Assembly: GCA_902625535.1 (NCBI GenBank)
Contig: CACOBT010000003.1
Location: 62,001 to 126,000 of the forward strand
Source: an uncultured beta proteobacterium
Lineage (GTDB): Bacteria; Pseudomonadota; Gammaproteobacteria; Burkholderiales; Burkholderiaceae_A
DNA: 64,000 bases
Direction of reading: 5' to 3'
In this document: positions 1 through 8,145 of the stretch, piece by piece
Numbering within the stretch: the first letter of the stretch is position 1
Layout: each line of letters starts with the position of its first letter
Notes under the pieces: model-generated
What the model saw: the letters and a program-made list of their open reading frames with translations, nothing else
Told to the model about the DNA's origin: nothing
Database searches by the model: none
Position numbers and translations under genes: made by a program

Positions 1-642
1 GCTAAGAAAAATTTTACATTTACCGATGAAGCTTCTGCTATAGAAAGTTTGGGAAAGAGACCACGATTAGTTTTAGGAGAGAAACAGAACATCAAAATAA
101 CTACACCTGAAGATTTTGAAATAATAAAAAACTGGAAGCGGAAAAAAGAAAGGACTACGGTAAGTAACATGATGCGATTTGGGCAGGGTTTTGATATTCA
201 CAAATTTGGTAAAGATGGTAACTTCGTGATTCTAGGAGGTGTGAAAATTGAGCATTCTAACGGACTGGTCGGTCATTCCGATGCTGATGTTTTAATACAT
301 GCGATTTGTGACGCCCTTTTGGGAGCAGCCGGACTTGGAGATATTGGCGATTGGTTTCCAGATAATGAGTTGAAGTACAAAGATATAGACAGTCGAAAAA
401 TTCTGAAAAAAATTGTTTCCGCAATTAACGAAAGGGATATGTTCATTTTTCAAATTGACGCTACGGTCATTTGCGAAGTTCCTAAAATAACACCACATAA
501 AGAGAAAATTAAGAAGATACTGATTAAAGACACACAGTGTAATCTTGTTAATGTCAAAGCAACAACAACTGAAACATTGGGAAGTATAGGAAGGAAAGAG
601 GGAATTGCCGCATTGGCTGCAGCCTCTCTTTGTTGTAAGTAA
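1..642 (+). CDS. ispDF: IspD-IspF bifunctional MEP-pathway enzyme (5' end outside window)
   Basis: The frame is open from base 1. The first ~38 residues match the end of IspD (the NIKITTPEDF motif typical of its C-terminus). A ~13-residue basic linker follows, then a full IspF domain (MEcPP synthase) starting near base 169 with GFDIHKF, the HSDADV metal-site motif and a TTTETLG C-terminal motif. No stop codon separates the two, so this looks like an IspDF fusion acting at two non-adjacent steps of isoprenoid synthesis. Separate translation from ATG 169 or 172 cannot be excluded, but only a distant AGGA (151-154) could serve as ribosome site. dxr and uppS of the same supply line lie further on. 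Confidence 0.85.
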   Translation, partial: AKKNFTFTDEASAIESLGKRPRLVLGEKQNIKITTPEDFEIIKNWKRKKERTTVSNMMRFGQGFDIHKFGKDGNFVILGGVKIEHSNGLVGHSDADVLIHAICDALLGAAGLGDIGDWFPDNELKYKDIDSRKILKKIVSAINERDMFIFQIDATVICEVPKITPHKEKIKKILIKDTQCNLVNVKATTTETLGSIGRKEGIAALAAASLCCK

Positions 643-1871
643 TGGGTGAAATCAGGGACATAAACAAAATCTTAGATTCGCTCCCCTGGCTTTGCATTGA
701 ATCAATTGGAAAGAACGCTTCTCTAGCAGTTGTTTTTGAAAAAAACGACCAGCTGCAAATAAAAACAGAGAATATCGAATCGCGAGCGGAACATACGGAC
801 AGTTTGGTTCCATTTGTTGAAAAGATATCAGAAACAAGTGTTGGGAAATTGCAAAAAATAAGAAAGTTTGTGCTAATTAATGGACCAGGGTCATTTACAG
901 GCCTGCGAGTTGCTAATAGCATGATCCATGGATTAGCTTTCGGTTTAGGGGGAAAGGTCGTATCGGTAAGCCTATTTGAGTTATTTGCATTTGCGTGGTT
1001 AATTAAAAAAAGTAGATCAAAATCAATCAAATCCGACAGTCTTCATTTAAACATTGTCCTAAATTCGCGATTAGGGGAGTACTTTTGCGGACTAGTTAAA
1101 TGTGAACAAACGGACAAACATAAAACAGGAAAATTTTTTCCATGGTGGATAGATTTGAAAGAACCGCCCACTGTTAAGACCAGTGACGAAGTTTCTAGCT
1201 GGAAGTCGCGAGAACATACTATATTTTGCCCCAAACTAACAGATTTTTGTTGGTCAGGAGCTTTTGACTATCTTAACTTAAATGTTAATAAAGTATCGTT
1301 TTCGGTCATAGCAGTTCTGTACCAATTAATGGTTACAAAGAAATGGCATGAACCTGGTGAGGTTTTCCCTTTGTACGTTAAAAATAAAGTTGCCCAGTCC
1401 AGTTTGGAGAGGAGATTTGAACCGCCATTACATATCAGAGGTTTGTCCATAAGAGATATTTCTCTTTTAAAACAAATTGAGGATCAAGCGTATGAATTTG
1501 GCTGGTCTGAGGGGAATTTTCTTGATGCGTTAAACGAAGATTATGTTGCCAAAGCATTAATTAACAATTCAGTTATGGTGGGTTATTATTTTTGGCAAAA
1601 AGTGTTGAATGAGTGTCATTTGTTAAATTTTACTATTGCTAGTGAGAGGCAACGTAAAGGGTTAGGAAATTGGATGTTGTCCCAACTAATAGAATCCGTA
1701 AAAACTAGGAGTATTGAAGCAATCTACTTAGAGGTTAGACCCAGTAATGACACAGCTATTTCTCTATACGCAAAATTTGGTTTTTCAATAATTGGAAGAA
1801 GAAAAAATTATTATCCGGAAAAAGAAGGAAGGGAAGACGCACTAGTAATGAAGAGAAGGATACTAAATTGA
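642..1871 (+). CDS. TsaB-RimI fusion: t6A-modification subunit joined to ribosomal-protein alanine acetyltransferase
   Basis: The 409-residue protein has two domains. Residues ~15-245 are TsaB-like, with the GPGSFTGLR motif (~80-95); TsaB partners TsaD in making threonylcarbamoyl-A37 in tRNA. Residues ~265-409 are a GNAT acetyltransferase of RimI type, with an RQRKGLG acetyl-CoA loop and a SLYAKFGF motif; RimI acetylates the N-terminus of ribosomal protein bS18. The usual LAIDTS near the TsaB start is changed to LCIES. The start codon overlaps the stop of the preceding gene (TAATG), so translation is probably coupled. tsaB and rimI are usually neighbours; here they share one frame with no stop. 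Confidence 0.88.
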   Translation: MGEIRDINKILDSLPWLCIESIGKNASLAVVFEKNDQLQIKTENIESRAEHTDSLVPFVEKISETSVGKLQKIRKFVLINGPGSFTGLRVANSMIHGLAFGLGGKVVSVSLFELFAFAWLIKKSRSKSIKSDSLHLNIVLNSRLGEYFCGLVKCEQTDKHKTGKFFPWWIDLKEPPTVKTSDEVSSWKSREHTIFCPKLTDFCWSGAFDYLNLNVNKVSFSVIAVLYQLMVTKKWHEPGEVFPLYVKNKVAQSSLERRFEPPLHIRGLSIRDISLLKQIEDQAYEFGWSEGNFLDALNEDYVAKALINNSVMVGYYFWQKVLNECHLLNFTIASERQRKGLGNWMLSQLIESVKTRSIEAIYLEVRPSNDTAISLYAKFGFSIIGRRKNYYPEKEGREDALVMKRRILN

Positions 1872-2242
1872 TAAAAGAGCTGGATTCATATAGGCTCCGA
1901 ATTTTAGGACTTAATCCAATGTGGGTTAGGAGAAAAAACATTGGTGGTCGTCTTATCGTTCTAGTTGGAGATCTGACAAATGATGAGTTGTATTTGGTGA
2001 AAAGAATTTGTTTTTCGATCAATTGGAAATTTGGTAAAAATCAAACATTCATAGTAGAATCAATGCCCCATTGGGCTAAAGAGAGTGATACCGTATTAGA
2101 TTTTGTCGGGCTAATTTCCTCCGCTGACAATATCATTAGGTTGCCAAGCCCAGATAAAATTTTAAATCGGCCAAGCTTAAAAAAACAAATCTGGACTGAA
2201 TTGTCTTGTTTTTTAATGGAAAATCCCGTTAAAAATTATTGA
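1868..2242 (+). CDS. holD: Probable HolD-like DNA polymerase III psi subunit
   Basis: This 124-residue protein starts at TTG 1868, overlapping the stop of tsaB-rimI by four bases. No catalytic motif is visible. Its layout matches HolD: an N-terminal helix with LGLNPMWVRR (compare LGIxxWxLRR in HolD), a central strand RLIVLVGDL, and a C-terminal helix with LKKQIWTELSCF (compare the LWQQI segment of HolD). In enteric bacteria holD lies directly beside rimI, which supports the call. The alternative is a relic of the uracil-DNA glycosylase N-terminus found after rimI in many betaproteobacteria. The assignment rests on pattern and position only. Confidence 0.5.
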   Translation: MIKELDSYRLRILGLNPMWVRRKNIGGRLIVLVGDLTNDELYLVKRICFSINWKFGKNQTFIVESMPHWAKESDTVLDFVGLISSADNIIRLPSPDKILNRPSLKKQIWTELSCFLMENPVKNY

Positions 2243-3517
2243 CTACTTTTGCCGTATGGCCTGTCGTTTGTCACCAATCAAAGTACCAAAGTTTACCTTC
2301 TTTTTATTTTGAATACATTTTATTGTCACAGCGGACATCGTGACTGCTACAAATACCCCAAAGAGTGAGACAATCACATTTATTGAAATATCTAAATAAA
2401 GCAATGTAGCGTAGATGCCTAACATAAGTAGAACATTAAGATTTTCATTGAAATTTTGAACAGCAATTGACTGTCCCGCAGTCAACGTTACATATCCACG
2501 ATGTTGCAACAACGCATTCATAGGAACGACAAATAAGCCAGCTAGCATCCCGACAATTATAAGTAGTACACTGGCTATGCTTAAGGTTGTGGTTAAAGTA
2601 ATCATGGGGACAACGATCCCCATAAAAATGCCCAAAGGGAGTACTTTAATTGAATTTTGAAGGCTAACTAATTTTCCAGCGACAATGGAGCCGATGATAA
2701 TACCGACCGCTACGATTCCCTGCAACATCGCTGCTCGGTCCAACGTCATATTCAAGTGCTCTTGAGCCCACAAAAGAATTATAAATTGTAGTGTTGCACC
2801 TGCTCCCCAAAACAATGTGGTTACAGCCAAAGAAATTTGTCCAACTTTATCACCCCAAAGAATACGATTACTCGCTAAGAATCGTTTTGCGAGAAAAACT
2901 GGATTTTTTGGTAAAACTGCATATTTGGCATTTGTTCTTGGTATGAATAAGTTAAATAGCGAGGCAAGCATATAAATCGACACTATAACGATTAAAGCAG
3001 CTTCAGAGGGGTTCGAAATCTTAAAAATAGCTGCAACCGGAAGTGACATGAAAAAAGTTGAGAAAATATTGGATATTAGAAATCCTCCGAGTAGTGTGCC
3101 GAGCAAAATAGAAACAACAGTTGTAGATTCGAGCCAACTATTTGCGAAGACTAATTCTTCTGGCGGAAGTAGTTCGGTAAGGATTCCGTATTTAGCTGGG
3201 GCATAAGATGCGGCTCCGAGTCCAACTACCGTGTAGGCAATGAGTGGATGAACATGAAAGAAGAAAAGAATACAACCGAATATTTTTATACCGTTTGTCG
3301 TAAACATTACTTTACCTTTTTCAATTGAGTCAGCAAATGGACCGACGAATGGCGCTAAAAGAACGTAAGAAATTGTAAAAAATAATTTTAATAGGGGGCT
3401 CATCCAAGTAGGTGCTAACATTTCGACTAAAACGGATATAGCAACTATCAGCAGGGCGTTGTCTGCCAAAGAAGAGAAAAATTGGGCGAGTATTATAGTG
3501 TAAAAACCTTTTTTCAT
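2243..3517 (-). CDS. lplT: LplT-like lysophospholipid/MFS transporter
   Basis: A ~424-residue membrane protein of the major facilitator superfamily. It opens with GFYTIILAQFFSSLADNALL, the typical LplT N-terminus, followed by about 12 hydrophobic spans. LplT flips lysophospholipids across the inner membrane for re-acylation. I chose ATG 3517 because the family motif begins right after it. The frame is open upstream to base 3574, with another ATG at 3529. No fused acyltransferase domain is present. Its 3' end abuts the HolD-like gene, and its start is divergent from alr about 40 bp away, an arrangement also seen in betaproteobacteria. Confidence 0.85.
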   Translation of the reverse strand: MKKGFYTIILAQFFSSLADNALLIVAISVLVEMLAPTWMSPLLKLFFTISYVLLAPFVGPFADSIEKGKVMFTTNGIKIFGCILFFFHVHPLIAYTVVGLGAASYAPAKYGILTELLPPEELVFANSWLESTTVVSILLGTLLGGFLISNIFSTFFMSLPVAAIFKISNPSEAALIVIVSIYMLASLFNLFIPRTNAKYAVLPKNPVFLAKRFLASNRILWGDKVGQISLAVTTLFWGAGATLQFIILLWAQEHLNMTLDRAAMLQGIVAVGIIIGSIVAGKLVSLQNSIKVLPLGIFMGIVVPMITLTTTLSIASVLLIIVGMLAGLFVVPMNALLQHRGYVTLTAGQSIAVQNFNENLNVLLMLGIYATLLYLDISINVIVSLFGVFVAVTMSAVTIKCIQNKKKVNFGTLIGDKRQAIRQK

Positions 3518-3558
3518 TTTATTTAACATTAAATCATGAAACTTATTACAATTTAGTG

Positions 3559-4668
3559 ATGAGTAGACCAGCAAAGCTAATTATTCACACAAATTCTTTT
3601 AAACACAATCTCAATGTGTTGAGAGAAAGTTCTGCGAGTGCGAGGATTTGGGCGTGCGTCAAAGCTAGTGCTTATGGCCATGGTATAGAAAGTATTGTTA
3701 AGGGCTTAAAAGATGCCGATGGTCTGGCGGTTCTTGAAGTTCATGAAGCACGAGAAGCACGAAAATTAGGATGGGAAAAACCTATATTATTACTTGAGGG
3801 AATATTTGACCGACATGAATTAGATGAAATATCCTCCCTGGACTTACAGATTGTAGTCCACAACCTAGAGCAAATAATTTGGTGTCTTAAGGCAGAAAAA
3901 TCTTTTCGAAAAATTTGGATTAAGATTAATTCAGGGATGAACCGTTTAGGATTGAAACGGACTTCTTTGTCCAACATAGACGATATCAACCAAATATTGG
4001 ATAGATTAAGAAATCAATCGTTAAATAACGGTGAGTTAGGTTGGATGACGCATTTTGCGATAGGAGGGTCGGCAAAATGCTGTCTTGAGCAGGAGGATGA
4101 GTTTTTAAAAACAATTTCATTGTTGGGCTTTAGGCAAGGAGAAAGCGTAAGTTATAGTAATTCGGATGCGATAATTTTTAATCCTAAATTTTCTTCAGAT
4201 TGGGTGAGACCTGGCATATTACTGTATGGAGCTCCAACGTCGTTAGATCCGAAAGGTAAAATGGATAAATTTCTTAAATTATTAAACCCTTGTCAAACTT
4301 TACAAACACAAGTAATCGCAATTCAAACAGTCAAAACCGGGGAAGGGATAGGTTACGGAAAAACTCATATTGCTTCAAAAGATATGTTGGTAGGAATTGC
4401 AGCAATTGGGTATGCGGATGGTTATCCGAGAAGTATTAAACAGGGGACGCATTGCATTGTTCAGGGAAAGCGTTGTCAAATAATTGGTGTGGTTTCTATG
4501 GACTTGATTCACATTGATTTGACTACATGCCCCGAAGCGAGCGTGGGTAGTATGGTGGAGTGTTGGGGGAAAGATTTACCTATATTAGAGGTAGCGCAAT
4601 CTAGTGGCAGGCTATGCTACGAATTATTTACCGGAATAACCAATCGAGTCACACGTGTAATAACCTGA
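3559..4668 (+). CDS. alr: Alanine racemase
   Basis: A 369-residue fold-III PLP enzyme that interconverts L- and D-alanine for peptidoglycan. The PLP-lysine motif is VKASAYGHG (Lys about residue 35). Also seen are INSGMNRLG, RPGILLYG, the catalytic-tyrosine region GIGYGKTH and IGYADGYPR, and a C-terminal domain with VSMDLIHID. Length is normal for the family. The frame begins at GTG 3556, but ATG 3559 gives the usual N-terminus. It is divergently transcribed from lplT. Confidence 0.95.
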   Translation: MSRPAKLIIHTNSFKHNLNVLRESSASARIWACVKASAYGHGIESIVKGLKDADGLAVLEVHEAREARKLGWEKPILLLEGIFDRHELDEISSLDLQIVVHNLEQIIWCLKAEKSFRKIWIKINSGMNRLGLKRTSLSNIDDINQILDRLRNQSLNNGELGWMTHFAIGGSAKCCLEQEDEFLKTISLLGFRQGESVSYSNSDAIIFNPKFSSDWVRPGILLYGAPTSLDPKGKMDKFLKLLNPCQTLQTQVIAIQTVKTGEGIGYGKTHIASKDMLVGIAAIGYADGYPRSIKQGTHCIVQGKRCQIIGVVSMDLIHIDLTTCPEASVGSMVECWGKDLPILEVAQSSGRLCYELFTGITNRVTRVIT

Positions 4669-4692
4669 ATTTGTATGGAAAATCGTGGGTTA

Positions 4693-6042
4693 TCAGATAC
4701 TTTCTGCCGCAAGATAGCCTGATTTAACTGCTCCCTCTATCGTTGAGGGAAAGTTTAAGCTTGCTTCGTCGGAACACTTAAAAATTCCACTTATGCCGGT
4801 CTCTATTCCCGACCATAATGCTGAATTTTTACCTTGATCAGCGGTACATGCGATTGTTGCTCGCTTTGCTCTTATCAGTTTATATTCGCAATCTTCCAGG
4901 CGAATAGCATACCTTGCTTGTAAAAATAAACTTGCGAAATTCATCAAATTTTTTTCTTCATTAACTAAATTATCATTGTTACATGCACTTTTTATGATGG
5001 ACAGTAGGTTTGGTCGTTCTCGGCTTTTTTGAATCACAACAACATAAAATGAACCGTTAAATTCAATTGGATTCCACGAGAAAAAAGTACTTTTATGTTT
5101 ATTGTCCTTACTCTCATTTGCAATGGGGTGAGCAATAACCCAGAGATTCAAGATATGACGATATTTTTGATTTTCCCACTGCAAGGATTCTTTCGTTATA
5201 GAGAAACCACTTCTCATCCAAATTTTTGACGCGGTATATCCGGGAACCGCCAACACAATTTTGTCATATGATTGTGACAACATTCCTCGGTATTTCAATC
5301 TTCTGGAAGGTTGGATGTTTTCTATTAGAGAATTAAAGAAAAAGTTTACACCATTACTCCGTAGATTTTTTTCAATGGGGCTAATAGCACACGAATAATA
5401 ATCAGATTTGGGTAATAAGATATCAATACAGCCAGGTACATCCTTCATACATTCATTTACTAAAAAAGACAGAGTGTTTAAATCTGCATTTTCATATTCA
5501 GTATTCATGGAATTTTCGGCAAATGCATTCCAAAACAGATCAAGACTTACATCGCTAAAATAAAATTTATCGTATAGTTCACAGAGCGCATTTGCATTAA
5601 ATAATTTAGTTCTCAAAAGAAAGATAGAAAAATAAAACTTTAAAAAGAAAAATTTTGTGGGAACTTTGACAAATTTTATGTATGGGAGAAGAACTTTTTT
5701 GAAAAACGTTATTTCACTAATTTCAAAATGAAGAAGTTTCTGTATTTCATTTTCTCTTAGCTTTAACAGATTCCACTCAAAGCTGTGCCGAGTCCAATAT
5801 TTTAGTGCATCACACCTTTCTAATAATTCAATAAAATTTTTATACGCCCCGATACTAAAGTGCTGACCAGTATCACAAGGAAATTCTTCATTATTTTTGA
5901 GTTGCCAATTGAATGATGAAATTCGTCCTCCTGATTTCGACGCTGCTTCATAAACATCAATAGTTGAGCAATTATTTCTCTCCAAAAGTCTACTGGCCGC
6001 AGAAAGACCTGATACTCCTGAACCAATTATCGCAACCTTCAT
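4693..6042 (-). CDS. hpnE: HpnE, hydroxysqualene dehydroxylase (FAD amine-oxidase family)
   Basis: A 449-residue flavoprotein. The N-terminal dinucleotide-binding motif IGSGVSGLSAASRLLERN is followed by an acidic residue, and GGRISSF lies near residue 40. HpnE removes the hydroxyl of hydroxysqualene to give squalene. It is the last gene of the hpnC-hpnD-hpnE run; its ATG overlaps the end of hpnD by four bases, so translation is coupled. The C-terminal region (~400-445) keeps the second FAD-contact pattern ending in GAVKSGYLAA. Phytoene-desaturase-like enzymes share the fold, but the neighbours favour HpnE. Confidence 0.88.
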   Translation of the reverse strand: MKVAIIGSGVSGLSAASRLLERNNCSTIDVYEAASKSGGRISSFNWQLKNNEEFPCDTGQHFSIGAYKNFIELLERCDALKYWTRHSFEWNLLKLRENEIQKLLHFEISEITFFKKVLLPYIKFVKVPTKFFFLKFYFSIFLLRTKLFNANALCELYDKFYFSDVSLDLFWNAFAENSMNTEYENADLNTLSFLVNECMKDVPGCIDILLPKSDYYSCAISPIEKNLRSNGVNFFFNSLIENIQPSRRLKYRGMLSQSYDKIVLAVPGYTASKIWMRSGFSITKESLQWENQKYRHILNLWVIAHPIANESKDNKHKSTFFSWNPIEFNGSFYVVVIQKSRERPNLLSIIKSACNNDNLVNEEKNLMNFASLFLQARYAIRLEDCEYKLIRAKRATIACTADQGKNSALWSGIETGISGIFKCSDEASLNFPSTIEGAVKSGYLAAESI

Positions 6043-6887
6043 AAATCCAGGCCCGGGATTTTACCCCAGGCACCGTTGGAAGCGGCCCATAACTTCTCTA
6101 TTGTATTCAATGAGATTTTTCTTTCCAAAACGTTAAATTTTAACTTCTTTATTTTTTTTAGAAGACTCATATAAATTACACCCATAACAATCCCCGGTCT
6201 CTGTTCTTTATAATTTTCTTTTGGGAGCGACAAAAAAGCATTTTTATATTTTTCCTTTGTCAGAACATAAAATTCCTCAAACATTGGTTCGGTTTTTTTT
6301 TTATCAACACTGCTGTTCTGATCAAACCTTAAATTGTATTTTTGGAGTAATTCAAGTGGGATATAAACCCGGGAATTTTCCCTGTCTTCTGAAATGTCCC
6401 TTAATATGTTGGTAAATTGGCATGCGATTCCTAACTCAGTTGCATAGTTCAATACCTTTGTATTAATGACCTTGCCAAAAATTCTTGCGGCGAGACGCCC
6501 TACTGCGCCGGCAACACAATCGCTATAATTTTCCAAATCAACAAAAGAACAAAACGGCTTATGATCCAAGTCCTGACTTACCCCAAAAATTATTTTCAGC
6601 AGATCGCTAATCGGTAGGGAATAGTTAGCAACTTGTTTTTGTAATGCAATGGAAATAGGATGAGTCGGAGATACAAAAACATTTCGTATTTCGTCCTCCC
6701 ACCAATTGAGTTTTTCCTTCGCAATTTTTGGGTCTAAACAGGAGTCAGCGATATCATCTATTTCTCGGCAATATGCATACAAAGTCTCCATAGCCTCGCG
6801 TTTCTCACCATTAAGAAGAGCAAAAGCGATGGTAAAATTAGATTTGCTCCTAACAACTTTATCGCGACAAAATTCAGCAGGGCTCAT
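6039..6887 (-). CDS. hpnD: HpnD, presqualene diphosphate synthase
   Basis: A 282-residue trans-isoprenyl diphosphate synthase of the squalene/phytoene family. Two aspartate-rich metal-diphosphate motifs are present: YCREIDDIADS near residue 45 and RDISEDRENSRVYIP near residue 165. It condenses two farnesyl diphosphates to presqualene diphosphate, the substrate of HpnC. It lies 7 bp after hpnC and overlaps hpnE. Length is normal. Confidence 0.9.
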   Translation of the reverse strand: MSPAEFCRDKVVRSKSNFTIAFALLNGEKREAMETLYAYCREIDDIADSCLDPKIAKEKLNWWEDEIRNVFVSPTHPISIALQKQVANYSLPISDLLKIIFGVSQDLDHKPFCSFVDLENYSDCVAGAVGRLAARIFGKVINTKVLNYATELGIACQFTNILRDISEDRENSRVYIPLELLQKYNLRFDQNSSVDKKKTEPMFEEFYVLTKEKYKNAFLSLPKENYKEQRPGIVMGVIYMSLLKKIKKLKFNVLERKISLNTIEKLWAASNGAWGKIPGLDL

Positions 6888-6894
6888 TTTACTC

Positions 6895-7797
6895 TCAAAT
6901 ATTCAAAATAGCATTATATAAAAAAATAGGAAGTTTTTTTATTTCTAGAACTGGTGCCCGAGACCAGACCGAGGATGGGTTCTGTTTAATTTGCTTAACT
7001 ATATTTTTTCCACATTCTATTATCAGCGCGATTTCCAGCGAGAACCTGATTGCGTGTTGTAGATTGGATTTTCTAACCTTTTTCGGTAAATCCATTCCGG
7101 CTAAGAGATTTTGTTCACCCTCCTTTAGTAGCTCTTGAACAAGCCGATTTTTATTCTCTTGCGTTAGTGTACAAATATTGGTCAAATTAGCTTCTTTTAA
7201 TGGTTTAGGCCATCCGCATTTTGGAACATAGCATCTATTATTTTCGGCATCCTCTTTAATATCCTGGGCAAAATTTATTAATTGCAAACCGGTACAAATC
7301 TTATCGGATAATCTTATAAGTTCGACTTTTTTATCGAAACTAACTTTTGTATCTAGTCCTACTATAGCTAATAAAAATCTACCTACCGGATTCGCTGAAT
7401 AGCTACAGTATTTTAAGAGTTCAGACCAGGTACAAAATGGTCGAAATTGAGAATCCAACCTAAATGCGTTGAGAAGTTCGCAAACTGAATGTGGATTAAT
7501 CTGAAAATCTTCAAGAACCGTAACTAATTTTTTTGAAATTAATTTAACTTGCACTTCCATAGAGTCCTTTGCTTTTCTGCAGTTAGCACTTTGTGTAATT
7601 TCATCCTCAAACATATTGAGCAACATAATTTTTTTTTCACTATTTAAAAAATTAGAATCAGCTATGTCATCAGCAGTTCTTGCAAAGTTGTAGAACGGTA
7701 TTATTTTTGACCGGATCTTTCTCGGTAGCAGTAGGGAGCCTACAGGAAAGTTTTCGTAATGGTTTACAGAATTCAGGTAATTAGGCTGTAGTGGCAT
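6895..7797 (-). CDS. hpnC: HpnC, hydroxysqualene synthase
   Basis: A 300-residue relative of HpnD with the family motifs ENFPVGSLLLPRK near the N-terminus, FARTADDIADS near residue 40, and a second motif QDIKEDAENNRCYVP. HpnC converts presqualene diphosphate to hydroxysqualene. It is the first gene of a three-gene minus-strand operon and lies just upstream of, and opposite to, tRNA-Leu. No squalene-hopene cyclase is in the window, so the final product (hopanoid or other squalene derivative) is not shown here. Confidence 0.9.
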   Translation of the reverse strand: MPLQPNYLNSVNHYENFPVGSLLLPRKIRSKIIPFYNFARTADDIADSNFLNSEKKIMLLNMFEDEITQSANCRKAKDSMEVQVKLISKKLVTVLEDFQINPHSVCELLNAFRLDSQFRPFCTWSELLKYCSYSANPVGRFLLAIVGLDTKVSFDKKVELIRLSDKICTGLQLINFAQDIKEDAENNRCYVPKCGWPKPLKEANLTNICTLTQENKNRLVQELLKEGEQNLLAGMDLPKKVRKSNLQHAIRFSLEIALIIECGKNIVKQIKQNPSSVWSRAPVLEIKKLPIFLYNAILNI

Positions 7798-7862
7798 ACA
7801 GACAAACTCCGCAAAATTTTATTAATACGCTACTCATCGGTATTATACTTGGTAAGCATAAC

Positions 7863-7944
7863 GCGAAGGTGGCGAAATTGGTAGACGCACCAGGTTTAGG
7901 TCCTGGCGCCGCAAGGTGTGGGGGTTCGAGTCCCCCCCTTCGCA
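7863..7944 (+). tRNA. tRNA-Leu (anticodon TAG)
   Basis: A cloverleaf of class II form. The acceptor stem GCGAAGG (7863-7869) pairs with CCTTCGC (7937-7943), discriminator A at 7944. The anticodon stem CCAGG/CCTGG holds loop TTTAGGT, giving TAG and reading CUA. The T arm contains GGTTCGAGTCC. A short variable arm is present. The CCA end is not encoded. Confidence 0.95.
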
Positions 7945-7988
7945 CATAGTTTCTGATTAATAACGATCTTTTTAACTTAAACGCCTAT

Positions 7989-8009
7989 AGAGTGTTTTTG
8001 GAATACTCT
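7989..8009 (+). terminator. Hairpin downstream of tRNA-Leu, possible terminator
   Basis: AGAGTGTT (7989-7996) and AATACTCT (8002-8009) form an 8-bp stem with one G-T pair around a 5-base loop. T-rich sequence follows but not as an immediate run, so it may be a weak terminator for tRNA-Leu or only a processing signal. Confidence 0.35.
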
Positions 8010-8055
8010 CCAATTAAATCTTTATTTTTCTCTGAAGGTAAGAGGCTGATTTGAG

Positions 8056-8064
8056 TGCTATACT
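8056..8064 (+). promoter_or_regulatory. Extended -10 promoter for tig
   Basis: TGC followed by TATACT (8056-8064) fits an extended -10 element about 82 bp before the tig start. No good -35 hexamer is seen at normal spacing, which is usual for extended -10 promoters. It would drive tig-clpP-clpX. Confidence 0.4.
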
Positions 8065-8145
8065 AGTGGAGGATAATTTTGACCGCAATTATTGACTCGT
8101 TTGATTGTCCAAAGATAGTGAGTTTTAGCCGTTAGGAATAGTGTA

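Noticed and set aside
554..1030. Minus-strand frame of 158 codons opposite ispF and tsaB
   Set aside because: It lies across the junction of two clear plus-strand genes and shows no family features.
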